NCBI RefSeq assembly: GCF_000306255.2
Contig: NZ_AKWY02000024.1
Coordinates: 12,501 to 76,500, forward strand
Direction of reading: 5' to 3'
DNA from: Leptospira noguchii serovar Panama str. CZ214
GTDB taxonomy: Bacteria > Spirochaetota > Leptospiria > Leptospirales > Leptospiraceae
DNA: 64,000 bases
In this document: positions 47,131 through 63,239 of the stretch, piece after piece
Numbering within the stretch: position 1 is the first letter of the stretch
How the letters are laid out: each line of letters begins with the position of its first letter
Program-made: the position numbers and the translations under genes
The notes under the pieces: generated by a model
The model's database searches: none
Told to the model about the DNA's origin: nothing
The model's input: only the letters and a program-made list of their open reading frames with translations

Positions 47131-47664
47131 ATGACTCATGACTCCAATAAAGACTTCGACGGTATCAGACAAGAAAACAATCCTCTACCCCCTTGGTGGA
47201 AATGGATTTTTGTGATTACAATTCTTTTCTCGGTCCTTTATGCAATTTATTTTCATAAGTTTTCCAATTGGAAACAAGACGTAGCTTATGAACTGGAAGT
47301 GAAAGAACACGAAACCAAGTTTCCTCATGTAGCTTTGATTACTGCAAAAGACGGAATTAACCCTCTTCGAAATAATCCAAACTCAATTTCAGAAGGAGAA
47401 AAAACATTTAAGACGATCTGTGCAGCTTGCCACGGCCCTACTGGACAAGGTCTTGTAGGACCGAGTTTAATGGATAAAGAATGGATACACGGCTCCACCG
47501 ATTTAGAAGTTTATGAAAGTATAATGAAAGGAATTGCAATCGATAAAACGAAACTGGGCAGAGGTCCTATGCCACCACACGAAAATTCTTTAGGTTCCGA
47601 AAAAGTTTACGAAGTAATGGCTTGGATTGCGTCTCAAAACTCAAGCCTCAAAGCATCTCGTTAA
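47131..47664 (+). CDS. ccoP: cbb3 oxidase subunit III, single-heme form
   Basis: 177 aa. FixP_N-like anchor (NNPLPPWWKWIFVITILFSV) then one cytochrome c domain with TICAACHGP (C97, C100, H101) and methionine ligand in RGPMPPHE. Typical CcoP is about 300 aa with two heme motifs; only one is present. Electron transfer to CcoO may use a shorter path. Confidence 0.9.
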   Translation: MTHDSNKDFDGIRQENNPLPPWWKWIFVITILFSVLYAIYFHKFSNWKQDVAYELEVKEHETKFPHVALITAKDGINPLRNNPNSISEGEKTFKTICAACHGPTGQGLVGPSLMDKEWIHGSTDLEVYESIMKGIAIDKTKLGRGPMPPHENSLGSEKVYEVMAWIASQNSSLKASR

Positions 47665-47670
47665 TTTTCT

Positions 47671-48993
47671 ATGGTCATCTCAAGACAAATTTCCGGTAAA
47701 ATCCGATCCGCAAGATATTTTGTGGAAATGATTTTAATTCCATTCTACGTTTTTCTTCCTTGGTTACATTGGAATGGGCATCCTTTGATTCGGTTAGATA
47801 TTCCAGAAAGAAAATTCTACCTACTTGGAAATATATTTACCCCCCACGAAGGATTTTATCTTCATCTCTTTTTGATCGGAATGGGATTATCACTTTTCTT
47901 TTTTACTACTCTAATCGGAAGAGTCTGGTGCGGATGGGCTTGCCCTCAAACGGTGTTCACGGATCTTTTCGATTTTATAGGAAGAACGATTTTAGGTTCC
48001 AAGTATGGCAAAAAAGACGCGTCTATTATAGGAACGATTTTTGTACATATACTATGGATTATTCTGAGTTTGATCGGAGCTCTGGCTTGGATTTCCTATT
48101 TCGCCGACCCATACGAAATGATAGATGACATCCGTTTCTTTTCTCTTTCGATCACCCCTCCGACGTGGATCTATTTTACGCTTTTTTTTACCACAACTTT
48201 GTATCTTGATATGGCATTTGTCAGAGAACAATTCTGTAAATACATATGCCCTTATGCAAGATTCCAGACCGTACTGATGGATTCGAACTCCGTTAACGTA
48301 ACTTACGACTTTAAAAGAGGAGAACCTAGAAGAAAAGCCGGAACCCAAATTGGAGATTGTACTGCGTGTAATCTGTGTTTGGTGGTTTGCCCAACCGGAA
48401 TTGATATTAGAGAAGGAGTCAATGTGGGCTGTATAGCTTGTGGTAAATGTGTAGACGCTTGCACAAAAACCATGAGCAAAGAAGGTAAAAAAACTCTAAT
48501 CGGATATATGTCCGAAAATCAGGCAAATCATCCTGGAGCAAAAGTAAATTGGGTTCGTCCCAGAAGTCTAATTTATGGGTTTCTACTTCTTTGTACCTTA
48601 GTCGTTTCTTCCATTCTACTCTATAACAGAGTTCCGATTTACGCAAATATACTCCCGGATCGTATCATACAACCAATGGAAATACCAGGTGGTGGTGTTA
48701 GAAATTTTTATGATATACAACTTTCAAACATGACGTTTGAAAACAGATCCTTAAACGTTTTCGTAAAAGCAAGCACTCTTGTTTCTCCAGTACAAATTCT
48801 TTTAGGAGGAACTACAATTCCTTCTATTTCGATAGAAGCAAATCATACACAAAATTATAGAATCATTTTGGAGACTAAAACCCAAGATCGCTCTCAAATG
48901 GTCCATCAAATCACTTTGAAAATCGAGGATTCAAAAAATCCAAATTATCAACTTATAAAAAAAATTCCGTTTCGATTTCCGATCAAAAACTAA
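47671..48993 (+). CDS. ccoG: Cytochrome c oxidase accessory protein CcoG
   Basis: 440 aa polyferredoxin of the NosR/NapH/CcoG family: membrane helices, GWACPQTVFTD, then cluster motifs CTACNLCLVVCPTG and CIACGKCVDACTK, and a C-terminal Ig-like domain. Family members handle copper reduction for assembly of the CuB centre. Confidence 0.92.
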   Translation: MVISRQISGKIRSARYFVEMILIPFYVFLPWLHWNGHPLIRLDIPERKFYLLGNIFTPHEGFYLHLFLIGMGLSLFFFTTLIGRVWCGWACPQTVFTDLFDFIGRTILGSKYGKKDASIIGTIFVHILWIILSLIGALAWISYFADPYEMIDDIRFFSLSITPPTWIYFTLFFTTTLYLDMAFVREQFCKYICPYARFQTVLMDSNSVNVTYDFKRGEPRRKAGTQIGDCTACNLCLVVCPTGIDIREGVNVGCIACGKCVDACTKTMSKEGKKTLIGYMSENQANHPGAKVNWVRPRSLIYGFLLLCTLVVSSILLYNRVPIYANILPDRIIQPMEIPGGGVRNFYDIQLSNMTFENRSLNVFVKASTLVSPVQILLGGTTIPSISIEANHTQNYRIILETKTQDRSQMVHQITLKIEDSKNPNYQLIKKIPFRFPIKN

Positions 48994-49003
48994 AGTAAAA
49001 TTC

Positions 49004-49498
49004 ATGGCGCTACATAAAAGTATGAAACTCGCATTCTTTTGGATTTGGATCGCATTCATAGCGCTAATCGGCGCTACGATAGTTACGATTCGATACGCAA
49101 ACTCTGGTGATACTGGACTCATAGAAAAAGAATATTATGAAAAAGGATTAAACTACGAAAAATCAATTCTCGAACAAAAGAAAATGATCGAAGAAGGATA
49201 TTCATACGAAAGTATCCTGTTTACCCAAAACCCGAATTTAAAAACAGGCAGAAATTCCATCGAAGTTAGATTTTTAAAATCCAAAGTTCCCATCACAGGA
49301 GCAAAACTTAAAATAGAAATAGAACGGCCGGCTACGGATCTATGGAACCGAAACTTCATTTTAAAAGAAGATCCAAAAACGAGTGGAACGTATTTTGGAG
49401 TTTTGGAATTTTCAGGAACTGGCAAATGGGCACTGAATATCAAAGGTGAAATTTCCGGAAAAATTTTAAAAAAAACAATATATTTGAATATTCAATAA
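49004..49498 (+). CDS. ccoH: FixH/CcoH family protein
   Basis: 164 aa. One helix (LAFFWIWIAFIALIGATIVT) then a beta-rich periplasmic domain (YYEKGLNYEKSI; DLWNRNFILKEDPKTSGTYF). CcoH is a cbb3 assembly factor. It lies between ccoG and ccoI, as is usual. Confidence 0.85.
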   Translation: MALHKSMKLAFFWIWIAFIALIGATIVTIRYANSGDTGLIEKEYYEKGLNYEKSILEQKKMIEEGYSYESILFTQNPNLKTGRNSIEVRFLKSKVPITGAKLKIEIERPATDLWNRNFILKEDPKTSGTYFGVLEFSGTGKWALNIKGEISGKILKKTIYLNIQ

Positions 49499-49503
49499 AT
49501 TCT

Positions 49504-51948
49504 ATGCGTTCAATCACAGCACAACAAAAAATCTGCTATCATTGTAACACCCCAATCATGACAGAAAAAGAAATAATCTACGGAAAATTGAACGAAGAAG
49601 ATAAACCGTTTTGTTGTATCGGATGTAAATCTTTAGCCGTCCTACTCGTAGAAAACGGGCTCACTCGATTCTACGATTTAAGAGGATCTGAAATTTTGGA
49701 GCCTGTATCCTATATAAAATCTTCTGACCAAGAAAACTTAGAAACGGATTCAATATATCATGAATATGTAATTCAAAGTGAAAACAAAATCTGTGAAACA
49801 CTAATTACGATCGGGAAAATACATTGTTTCGCTTGTGTATGGTTAAATGAAAAGGCACTTTCCGAACAAAAAGGCGTTTTGAAAACAAGAATTAATTTTG
49901 CCACCGGTAGAATGAAACTATTATATGATAGAAATCAAATCAGTCTGAACGAAATATTTCACTTAATCAGAAAAATAGGTTATGAACCCTCGTTGTATTC
50001 TCCTTTTAAAGCGGAAACCAAAGTCGTTTCTTTTTCCAAGGATTTATTTTTTAGAATGGCAGTCGCCGGATTTGCATGGGGAAACATAATGTTATTTAGT
50101 ATAAGTCTCTATGCAGGTTATTTTTCCGGAATAGAAATGGAGTTCAAACGTCTGTTTCACTACGTATCTTGGTTTTTTTCGACCCCAGTTTATCTATATT
50201 CCGGCTATCCTTTTTATAAGGGAACACTCGAATCCATGAAAAGAAGAATATTGTCTATGGACGCTTTACTCTTTTTAGGAGTTTCTCTAGCATATTTTTA
50301 CAGCGTCTACGTGACGTTAGCTGATAAAGGAGAAGTTTACTTCGATTCTGTTTGTACGATTTATTTTTTTGTATTGATCGGAAAGTTTTTAGAATCAGAA
50401 ATCCGATTGAAAGCAGGAAGAAAAATAGGAGAACTTCTGTCAGTATTTCCGGAAGAATATACCATTATACAAGATGAAAAACAAATTTTAGTATCTTCAG
50501 ATAAAATCGAAAAAGGAGATACCGTTCTACTCAAAAACGGAAACCGTGTTCCTGTGGATGGAGTTTTAGAATCGGAGAAGGCTCATTTCGACGAATCCTT
50601 TCTAACCGGAGAATCTAAACCAGTTTCCCACGAAAAAGGAGATTTCATTCTATCCGGCTCTACTTGTCTAGGTTCCAACGTTTCCATCCTAACAACCGCT
50701 ACAGCAAGAAATAGTACACTTGCTAGAATCTCTCTATGGATCGAAAATTCAATCCAATCTAAACCGAAAATCCAAAGAGTAACTGACAAAATTTCAACTT
50801 ATTTTATTCAAATTGTTCTAGGAATAGCGATTTTAACTTTTATTATATTCGGTTTTTATTATCATTCTTGGGAATCAGCGATCTTAAACACGATCAGCGT
50901 TTTGATCGTAGCCTGCCCTTGCGCACTAGGACTTGCCGTTCCGACGGCATATGTCACCAGTAATTTGTTACATAGCAAAAAAGGAATCTTAGTCAAACAT
51001 CCGAATTCGATAGAAATTTTAAGTCGCGCGGATAGAATCTATTTCGATAAAACTGGTACCTTGACCCTAGGAAAATTATCGATCAAAGAAGAACGGATTT
51101 TCAATCCTACAGATAGACTCCGTCTCTACTCAATTTTATTGACGATGGAATCTAGTTCTACTCATCCTCTTGCAGTTAGTTTAAAAAAAGAAATCGAAAA
51201 AAAAATGAAACAGGAAAAAGAATCCCCAATCTCAATGAATTGGAAAAGAATTCAAGAAATCCCTGGAAACGGAATCGAAGCAATTACGTTAGATGGAAAG
51301 TATAAGTATCGAATTGGAAATCGAAGTTTTGTCACGAATGATCAAGAGGCAATAGACAGTAAAATTCATCTCGGAATGGACGGAAATCTTTTAGCGAGCT
51401 TTTCTTTAGAAGACGCAATTCGTCCTGAAACACAATCCACAATTCAAAAACTAAAATCTAAAATCCGATTTATAGGAATTCTCTCTGGAGATTCCAAATC
51501 CAATGTAGAATCCGTAGCTTCCTTTCTAAACATCGACCATTTTCATTATGAACTCAAACCAGAAGAAAAGTTGAAAGTGATTCAGGAAAGACAGTCGTTA
51601 GGAGAAACCGTAGTAATGGTAGGAGATGGAATTAATGATTCGGCGTGTTTAGCAGTCGCAGATTTGGGAATTTCAATGGGAATCGCCTCCGATCTTTCCA
51701 TAGACAAATCCGATATAGTATTACTTTCAAACAAACTAGATTCACTTTTATCTGCGATTTCAATCTCAAAAAAAACAAAAACAATAATATTTCAAAATAT
51801 CCTAATATCCTTAATTTATAATTCCTTTATGTTGCCTCTGGCCTCGTTCGGTTTTATGCTACCGGTTATTTGTGCCGGTTTTATGACCCTCAGCTCTCTT
51901 TCGGTAGTTTTTAATTCCATATCTTTACAATGGAGAATAAAACCATGA
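49504..51948 (+). CDS. ccoI: Cu(+)-exporting P-type ATPase for cbb3 assembly (CcoI/FixI)
   Basis: 814 aa. N-terminal cysteine cluster (KICYHCNTP; CCIGCKSL), a heavy-metal-associated domain with IHCFACVWLNE (C108, C111), copper-binding transmembrane motif CPCALGLA, phosphorylation site DKTGTLT, TGES loop and hinge GDGINDSACL. Supplies copper to the oxidase. It overlaps ccoS by 4 nt. Confidence 0.93.
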   Translation: MRSITAQQKICYHCNTPIMTEKEIIYGKLNEEDKPFCCIGCKSLAVLLVENGLTRFYDLRGSEILEPVSYIKSSDQENLETDSIYHEYVIQSENKICETLITIGKIHCFACVWLNEKALSEQKGVLKTRINFATGRMKLLYDRNQISLNEIFHLIRKIGYEPSLYSPFKAETKVVSFSKDLFFRMAVAGFAWGNIMLFSISLYAGYFSGIEMEFKRLFHYVSWFFSTPVYLYSGYPFYKGTLESMKRRILSMDALLFLGVSLAYFYSVYVTLADKGEVYFDSVCTIYFFVLIGKFLESEIRLKAGRKIGELLSVFPEEYTIIQDEKQILVSSDKIEKGDTVLLKNGNRVPVDGVLESEKAHFDESFLTGESKPVSHEKGDFILSGSTCLGSNVSILTTATARNSTLARISLWIENSIQSKPKIQRVTDKISTYFIQIVLGIAILTFIIFGFYYHSWESAILNTISVLIVACPCALGLAVPTAYVTSNLLHSKKGILVKHPNSIEILSRADRIYFDKTGTLTLGKLSIKEERIFNPTDRLRLYSILLTMESSSTHPLAVSLKKEIEKKMKQEKESPISMNWKRIQEIPGNGIEAITLDGKYKYRIGNRSFVTNDQEAIDSKIHLGMDGNLLASFSLEDAIRPETQSTIQKLKSKIRFIGILSGDSKSNVESVASFLNIDHFHYELKPEEKLKVIQERQSLGETVVMVGDGINDSACLAVADLGISMGIASDLSIDKSDIVLLSNKLDSLLSAISISKKTKTIIFQNILISLIYNSFMLPLASFGFMLPVICAGFMTLSSLSVVFNSISLQWRIKP

Positions 51949-52124
51949 ATGCACTGTATCTCACAATCCCTCTGGCGATGTTGATCGCATTAGGCGCCCT
52001 AGCTACATTCCTATGGTCCTTAAAATCTGGACAGTATGATGATATTGAAGGCCCGAAGTACAGAATGCTTTTCGATGAAGATGAATCCGAAGGTCCAAAA
52101 AAGGGGGAACTTCATGCAGACTGA
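51945..52124 (+). CDS. ccoS: CcoS-family small protein
   Basis: 59 aa from ATG 51,945 (the longer frame from 51,930 overlaps ccoI). A helix LTIPLAMLIALGALATFLWS and the tail GQYDDIEGPKYRMLFDEDES are the CcoS pattern. Needed for cofactor insertion in other species. Confidence 0.85.
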   Translation: MNALYLTIPLAMLIALGALATFLWSLKSGQYDDIEGPKYRMLFDEDESEGPKKGELHAD

Positions 52125-52830
52125 ACTTATTATAACCACGATCTCAGTGGCCTTTTTGCATGGAATTACTAGTTCTCTACATTGCATCGGAATGTGCGGG
52201 CCTTTTGCAGGAACGTTAAACATCGTCGGAGAAAAAGGAAAATTTAAAATGAATCTATTGTACAATCTGGGAAGATTCATATCTTATTCTATTTTAGGTG
52301 CAATTTTAGGATTTTTAGGCTCCGGACTAAATTTTGCGGGTAGTATTTTTGCACTTCAAGAATTTGCGGCTGTGTTTTCTGGAATTTTTATACTTGCTTT
52401 CGGATTCCGACTTTTTCACAACGTGAGTCCGGAACGTTCAGGATTATATCAGAAAATTCTAAATCACTTTGTGTCTCCTCTATTTGTTTCCATCAGAAAA
52501 GGCGAAAAACTTGCCATTACATCTTTGACTTTTGGAATCGTAACAGGCTTACTTCCTTGTGCCGTTTTATATCCGGCTTTCAGCTTAGCACTTGCGACAG
52601 GAAACATAGGATATGGTTCGATCGTAATGTCCGCATTTTTCTTAGGAACGTTTCCAGCACTTTTTATTTTTGGAATCGGATTTAAAAGAATACTTTTACG
52701 ACTTCCGCCAAACGTCATACAATTAGGAGGAATCATTATCATATTTTTAGGAATTTCGATGATTTTTTTCAGAATGAATCATACTCAACATGATTTTCAA
52801 AAAATAAGATGGAATTCGCATCATCACTAA
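52114..52830 (+). CDS. SafE/TauE-like membrane protein of the cco cluster
   Basis: 238 aa from ATG 52,114 (AAGGGGG upstream; overlaps the ccoS stop). Seven helices; motif LHCIGMCGPFAG near the N-terminus and GLLPCAVLYPAFSLA in the middle hold the conserved cysteines of this COG2836/DsbD-like family. Such genes often follow cco operons and may handle copper or thiol chemistry; the function is not established. The C-terminus ends in three histidines. Confidence 0.78.
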   Translation: MQTELIITTISVAFLHGITSSLHCIGMCGPFAGTLNIVGEKGKFKMNLLYNLGRFISYSILGAILGFLGSGLNFAGSIFALQEFAAVFSGIFILAFGFRLFHNVSPERSGLYQKILNHFVSPLFVSIRKGEKLAITSLTFGIVTGLLPCAVLYPAFSLALATGNIGYGSIVMSAFFLGTFPALFIFGIGFKRILLRLPPNVIQLGGIIIIFLGISMIFFRMNHTQHDFQKIRWNSHHH

Positions 52831-52912
52831 CGAAAATTCTTTCCAAACACTTAAGTTTTTTAGATAGATTTCGATTGTAAAAAGTACAATAATTTCTACA
52901 CTGAAACCCCGA

Positions 52913-54607
<1,695 letters not shown>

Positions 54608-54747
54608 TCAACGTTATTATCATCTGCAATAGTTAGATCTATATAATAAAAATTTAAAGTGTTAACTTTATAGAGATCAGTTAATTATTAATCTTTTTTT
54701 CTAATTACTTTACTATACTCGTTCTTAAAAAGAGTTTAAACTTCATT

Positions 54748-54848
54748 AGAGTTGTTGAAAAATTAATTCTCCATCAGTTTTTATTTCATGAACACGATAG
54801 ATTAAAGCAATTTTGTTAATCTGAACTATCGAATTTTTCAACAACTCT
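54748..54848 (+). repeat. MITE, copy 4, 101 bp
   Basis: AGAGTTGTTGAAAAATTAAT at the left and GAATTTTTCAACAACTCT at the right. Flanks ATT and ATC (54,745-54,747; 54,849-54,851), so the duplication has one mismatch. The interior is the most diverged (CATCAGTTTTTATTTCATGA). Confidence 0.8.
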
Positions 54849-54916
54849 ATCCTAAGAAACATTTCAAATAACATCCGAAATGATTTAAACCTTTTAAGTT
54901 ACGTATAATGCAAAAC

Positions 54917-55282
54917 TTACTTTTTATTAATTTTTAATTTTTTCTGTGACGATACGTTTTTTTTCTTAGGTTTAATTTTTGGTTCCGGCAACTCTTGAGC
55001 CGTAATTTTAACTAAATGACTGATCCATTTTTTGTCTTCTAATCGATCTAAAATCAAAAAACTTGGTTTTGCTCCTGGATACGCTGGTTCTTCTTGAACG
55101 TTTCCAATCCATTTTCTACCAACTTCTGTGGGTTTTATAAAAAGACGATTATCGCAAATAAGAGCTACAACTTTACCATTGCAATAAATTGCATATTCTC
55201 CGAACATTTTTTTAGATATAATTTGACCTGCATCTTTCACTTGATCCACGATAAAATCTACAAAACTTAAATCCGAAGCCAT
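54917..55282 (-). CDS. TfoX N-terminal-domain protein
   Basis: 121 aa. DLSFVDFIVDQVKDAGQIIS, KKMFGEYAIYCNGKVVALIC, RLFIKPTEVGRKWIGNV fits TfoX_N. The tail is lysine-rich (KIKPKKKNVSSQKKLKINKK). TfoX is a competence regulator in some bacteria; with only the N-domain the role here is unknown. Confidence 0.8.
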   Translation of the reverse strand: MASDLSFVDFIVDQVKDAGQIISKKMFGEYAIYCNGKVVALICDNRLFIKPTEVGRKWIGNVQEEPAYPGAKPSFLILDRLEDKKWISHLVKITAQELPEPKIKPKKKNVSSQKKLKINKK

Positions 55283-55330
55283 TTTAAATCCTACTATTTA
55301 TTTAGTATTCTAAAAGCTTGATACAATACA

Positions 55331-55729
55331 TTATTCGTCCTTAGAAGACTGAAACAATTCTTGACAAGAAAGAATTCCTCCACCTTCCATTTCTTCGCAA
55401 GGCACTTTCAAAAGATCTTCCATACAAACTTTCACTTTGGCAATCTGAGCGTCCGTGACCTTTTCATACTCATCTGGAAGAATGTTCTGATCTTTTTGTT
55501 CTTCCATACATTGCTCTACGGAATAAGCCGAGTTCTCGGAAGGTTTTTCCGAAACAGGTAAGGTTTCTAGATAACGACTGGCACACTCAGCAGTTTTGGT
55601 ACAAAGTCTGATGAAATAATCCTTACTGAGTTTTTGAACGTCCTCTTTAGAAATGGAAGGACCTTTTCTACAGGTAAAAATCGAAACGAAAATAAAAAAC
55701 AGTACTATGATTTTAGATAAAATATTCAT
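55331..55729 (-). CDS. Putative small lipoprotein
   Basis: 132 aa. Signal ending at IFTC (cysteine near residue 20), then about six cysteines in CTKTAECASRYLETLP, EQCMEEQ, CMEDLLKVPCEEMEG and ILSCQELF. It may belong to a Leptospira-specific lipoprotein family. Co-directional with the RsbW-like gene, which it overlaps by 4 nt (ATGA). Confidence 0.6.
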   Translation of the reverse strand: MNILSKIIVLFFIFVSIFTCRKGPSISKEDVQKLSKDYFIRLCTKTAECASRYLETLPVSEKPSENSAYSVEQCMEEQKDQNILPDEYEKVTDAQIAKVKVCMEDLLKVPCEEMEGGGILSCQELFQSSKDE

Positions 55730-56154
55730 TTTAATTTTGTAAGAATCAGTCTATTTCCTTCCGGCAAGGATTGATCTAAGTAAAAATGATCCGTAAGTTT
55801 TTTTACAAGATAAAGACCGATACCTTCCTCCCGATAATCACTTGGTTCATATCCTCTCATTTCGGAAAGATTTTTCTGACTTCCTAAATCCCGAATTCTA
55901 ATTTCTATACGATTATCAAAAAGACTGATTTCCAAAAAAATAGGTAAATTTTTTTTACCTTCATAAGAATGTTTGATAACATTGAGAAGACATTCTCCTA
56001 CTGCGAGTTTTAGATCTGCAGAATCACTCGCTGTAAATCCGTTCTCAAACGCCAAATTATAGACCAAACTTCTAACAATAGACAAATAACGTGGATGAGA
56101 AGGGATCTGTAACCGAAACAGATTATCTAAACTTTTCTTTTTTTCGGAATCCAT
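55726..56154 (-). CDS. RsbW-like anti-sigma/serine kinase (HATPase_c_2)
   Basis: 142 aa. N box LKLAVGECLLNVIKHSYEG (E54, N58), G1 box RIRDLGSQ and G2 region EEGIGLYLVKKLTDHF. Family members bind a sigma factor or phosphorylate a STAS-domain antagonist. The substrate is unknown; a STAS gene lies at 31,721, not adjacent. Confidence 0.8.
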   Translation of the reverse strand: MDSEKKKSLDNLFRLQIPSHPRYLSIVRSLVYNLAFENGFTASDSADLKLAVGECLLNVIKHSYEGKKNLPIFLEISLFDNRIEIRIRDLGSQKNLSEMRGYEPSDYREEGIGLYLVKKLTDHFYLDQSLPEGNRLILTKLK

Positions 56155-56541
56155 TTTAATTCAATTTTTGTAATAAAGCAAACTATTATTTTGTTATACT
56201 CCGTAAAAATTCTGTCGCCATACGATCTATCAAAGATTATTATAAAAAATAAATTTAGTTCAATCAATTAACTCTTCTAAAACAAAAGTTTAAAATATTT
56301 TAAGAACGATCTATTTAGTGACGATCAAATGAATTTACAACGATAAACAAAATTTAAACGTTGTAAATAGTCGATCTAGAAATTTTTATCCATCAAATTT
56401 TTGTAAAAAAAGTTTCTATTTATAAAAATTTGCAAGTATTTAAGTTTTTCTAAATATAGAATCCAAATTGATTCTCTAAAATATTAAGAATGTTTTTTAA
56501 ACTCTTACCTATCATTTCTTTTTAAACTTAAGCACAACTAT
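56155..56541. other. Intergenic, 387 bp
   Basis: AT-rich, no supportable gene or repeat. It holds the upstream region of the RsbW-like gene and the 3' side of xerD. Confidence 0.4.
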
Positions 56542-57440
<899 letters not shown>

Positions 57441-57619
57441 CTTTTAGTCCCGTCTGAAATGTTTAACAAGTACTAAATCCTTCGGACGTTTCCCCTCAGG
57501 AGAATTAAACTTTTTTATGTTGCCTAAAGGGTTTATTGGAAAATTCTAATCGAAACCCCGGACAAATTCAGTTCCGGTTTTCTTTTTTTCTACGGATGAG
57601 AATAAAAACTTCTGTATTT

Positions 57620-58255
<636 letters not shown>

Positions 58256-58531
58256 AATTTTATCCACAGAAAAAGACTCTTTCTCTAAAATAATTTTAGT
58301 AAATTATAATTATCTTAAATTGTTATTCTCGTTAAATTCATATATCTTTTTACAAAACTCCTATTTACAAAAATTGTATCCACAAATCTTACATCTTATG
58401 AATCTCTTTAAAATTTTTTCCTTTTTAGTTTTACAAAGTAAGAATGTTTTATTTTTAAAATTTAATTTTTTGTTCGTTTTTAAGCCAAAAACACTTTCTC
58501 ACAAATCTCTCGTCTGTATTTATTCTTTTGT
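58256..58531. other. Intergenic, 276 bp
   Basis: Very AT-rich. An open frame at 58,239-58,535 is compositional and shadows the gene end. No RNA or repeat seen. Confidence 0.4.
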
Positions 58532-59560
58532 ATGAATTTTTTTTCTATCAGTAAAATCGTTTTTCTTTTTATCACCTGCATTTTGTTAGGTGAATTGCTC
58601 ACGAGAATATTTCCTCCTACGGGTCTGGTTTATAAACTCAGAGACAAACAAGTTCATTGTATCGAAGAATGGGAAATTCCGGAAATTCTACTTTGCCCTA
58701 ATTCGGACACAATTCTTCCCCACCCCGCCGGATTTACTTTTCGAGTTCGAGTAAACGAACAAGGAGAAAGAATTGTTTCGGAAGAAAAAATAATTCCAGG
58801 TAGAAATCCAGAAGTTTGGCTGATGGGAGATTCGATCGCTTATGGTTTTGGTCTCAACGATTCTGACACGATTGCTTGGAAAATGCAGGAGACTCTCCAA
58901 CGGTTCGGGGTTCAAGTTCGAAACCTAGGCGTTGACTCTCTTGGCACAGGTGGGATTCAAAGAAGAATGGAAAGAAAACTAATTTGTAAAGGACCGAATC
59001 GGAATCATTGTATTTTGCCTAAGGCAATTTTTTGGATTTATCATCCTTCGGATCTACAAGACGTGTACAGGGATTTTTACTTAAAAAATTCATTATCTAG
59101 TAGATGGTTTTTTCGTAGTTCGATTTTTTTATCCAGATATAGCGCCCTTTATAACTTTTTTAAAATCAAAAACGAAAATAGAAAACTTGAAAATATTCGT
59201 AAAAAAGGTCCTGAAATCATTCCAGAAACTCTTTCGGATTATCCACAAGATCATCCTTCTTTTTTCGAAATGAAAACTTTTTTTGATACATGCAAAAAAT
59301 TGAATATTTCTTTGACCGTAGTTTTATACCCGAACGGTTCACATTCCTTAACCCCTCTTACTTCTACACCTTTGTTAGATCAAGTAGCCCAGATCGCAGA
59401 TCAAAATGGTTTTCCTGTCTTGGATATAAGGCCTGATTTTATTCGGGAATTTGATCAAAATAAAACGAACTTTTATCTTCCCAATGACGGCCATCCGAAT
59501 TCTACCGCAGCCAAACTCATCGCAGATAAGATTTTAGAATCAGTCATTTCAAAGTTTTAA
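58532..59560 (+). CDS. Membrane-anchored SGNH/GDSL hydrolase-like protein
   Basis: 342 aa. N-terminal helix (IVFLFITCILLGELLTRIF) then an SGNH fold: WLMGDSIAYGFGLND (S101), LGVDSLGTGGIQRRM, and a final block with NDGHPNSTAAKL. SGNH enzymes of this sort add or remove acetyl groups on cell-surface glycans. A convergent MBOAT/SGNH pair lies at 60,378-63,144. Confidence 0.75.
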   Translation: MNFFSISKIVFLFITCILLGELLTRIFPPTGLVYKLRDKQVHCIEEWEIPEILLCPNSDTILPHPAGFTFRVRVNEQGERIVSEEKIIPGRNPEVWLMGDSIAYGFGLNDSDTIAWKMQETLQRFGVQVRNLGVDSLGTGGIQRRMERKLICKGPNRNHCILPKAIFWIYHPSDLQDVYRDFYLKNSLSSRWFFRSSIFLSRYSALYNFFKIKNENRKLENIRKKGPEIIPETLSDYPQDHPSFFEMKTFFDTCKKLNISLTVVLYPNGSHSLTPLTSTPLLDQVAQIADQNGFPVLDIRPDFIREFDQNKTNFYLPNDGHPNSTAAKLIADKILESVISKF

Positions 59561-59563
59561 TGA

Positions 59564-59606
59564 ACATTTTATTTTAGCACTGCGTAAAAGTGCTAAAATA
59601 AAATGT
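59564..59606. terminator. Strong bidirectional terminator-like hairpin
   Basis: ACATTTTATTTTAGCACT (18 bp), 7-base loop GCGTAAA, then the perfect complement to 59,606. It begins four bases after the SGNH gene's stop and is rich in A/T at both ends. Confidence 0.7.
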
Positions 59607-59645
59607 ATGTCTTATTTTTATATAATGTAAAGTTCTCCGTAAAAA

Positions 59646-59707
59646 CTGTGGGAACTCATACGTATCTAGATTTTATAGATCAATTCTGGAAATGTAGGAA
59701 CTCATAC
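59646..59707. repeat. Two GTRGGAACT palindromes
   Basis: TGTGGGAACTCATACGT (59,647-59,661) and TGTAGGAACTCATACTT (59,693-59,707), direct neighbours in the gap before the DUF1564 gene. Confidence 0.6.
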
Positions 59708-59794
59708 TTAAAAAAATCTTAACTATTTATTTTATTTTTTCGTTTTTTATCTAAAAAACGTTCTTTTTGAATCTATCTTAGAACCGTTTCTGTT

Positions 59795-60331
59795 ATGGGC
59801 ATACTACTATTGAATTCGGATCATAAGATCCAATCCACTCTTCAAGAAGGCCAAACAGTTGTTACTCTTCTGATTCCAGAAGATACACTTCTATTATATC
59901 CTGAAAAGGAGAGAAAAAACCTTCCTAAAAAAATTCCGCAACTTTTGAAAATATACGGCAAATACTTAACCTCAATCAATCGTTTGGGAAAAAAAGCGGG
60001 GAAAACGATGTATCAAAATAGCCCTGGTAGAAAAAAGTTGAAAAAAATTAATGTTCGGATGAGCACCGGAAACTGGGCTTTGTTAGGTGCACTTTCTCAA
60101 TCCCATGGTGTTTCCCGTTGTTTTCTTTTTAATTATCTTTTATGGTTGGATAGGATCGGAGTTGGGGATTCTATCGTGAATACGATGAATGAAGGAGCTC
60201 CCACATTTCACAGAAATTACAGTTATATCCTGAACCTAGACCTACTCAACAACCAAATTTCAAGGATCTTAAAATGTGATCCCGAAAATTACTTTAACGT
60301 TTTAGATCATCAACACCGGTTCGATTCTTAA
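59795..60331 (+). CDS. DUF1564 protein (Leptospira-specific family)
   Basis: 178 aa: [80 protein letters not shown]. The pattern is that of DUF1564, a paralogous family of pathogenic Leptospira with unknown function. The start is ATG 59,795. Confidence 0.75.
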   Translation: MGILLLNSDHKIQSTLQEGQTVVTLLIPEDTLLLYPEKERKNLPKKIPQLLKIYGKYLTSINRLGKKAGKTMYQNSPGRKKLKKINVRMSTGNWALLGALSQSHGVSRCFLFNYLLWLDRIGVGDSIVNTMNEGAPTFHRNYSYILNLDLLNNQISRILKCDPENYFNVLDHQHRFDS

Positions 60332-60377
60332 AACAAACTTTTAAAAAATTCTAAACAAAATAATAGATTCAGAAAAC

Positions 60378-63144
<2,767 letters not shown>

Positions 63145-63239
63145 GGATAGAGGAAAGATTGAAACATAAGGCTTTCATGGCAAGCGAATTAGTTGCAAAT
63201 TACGGCTTTAAAAAAATCACAATTTGTAACTGGACTGGA

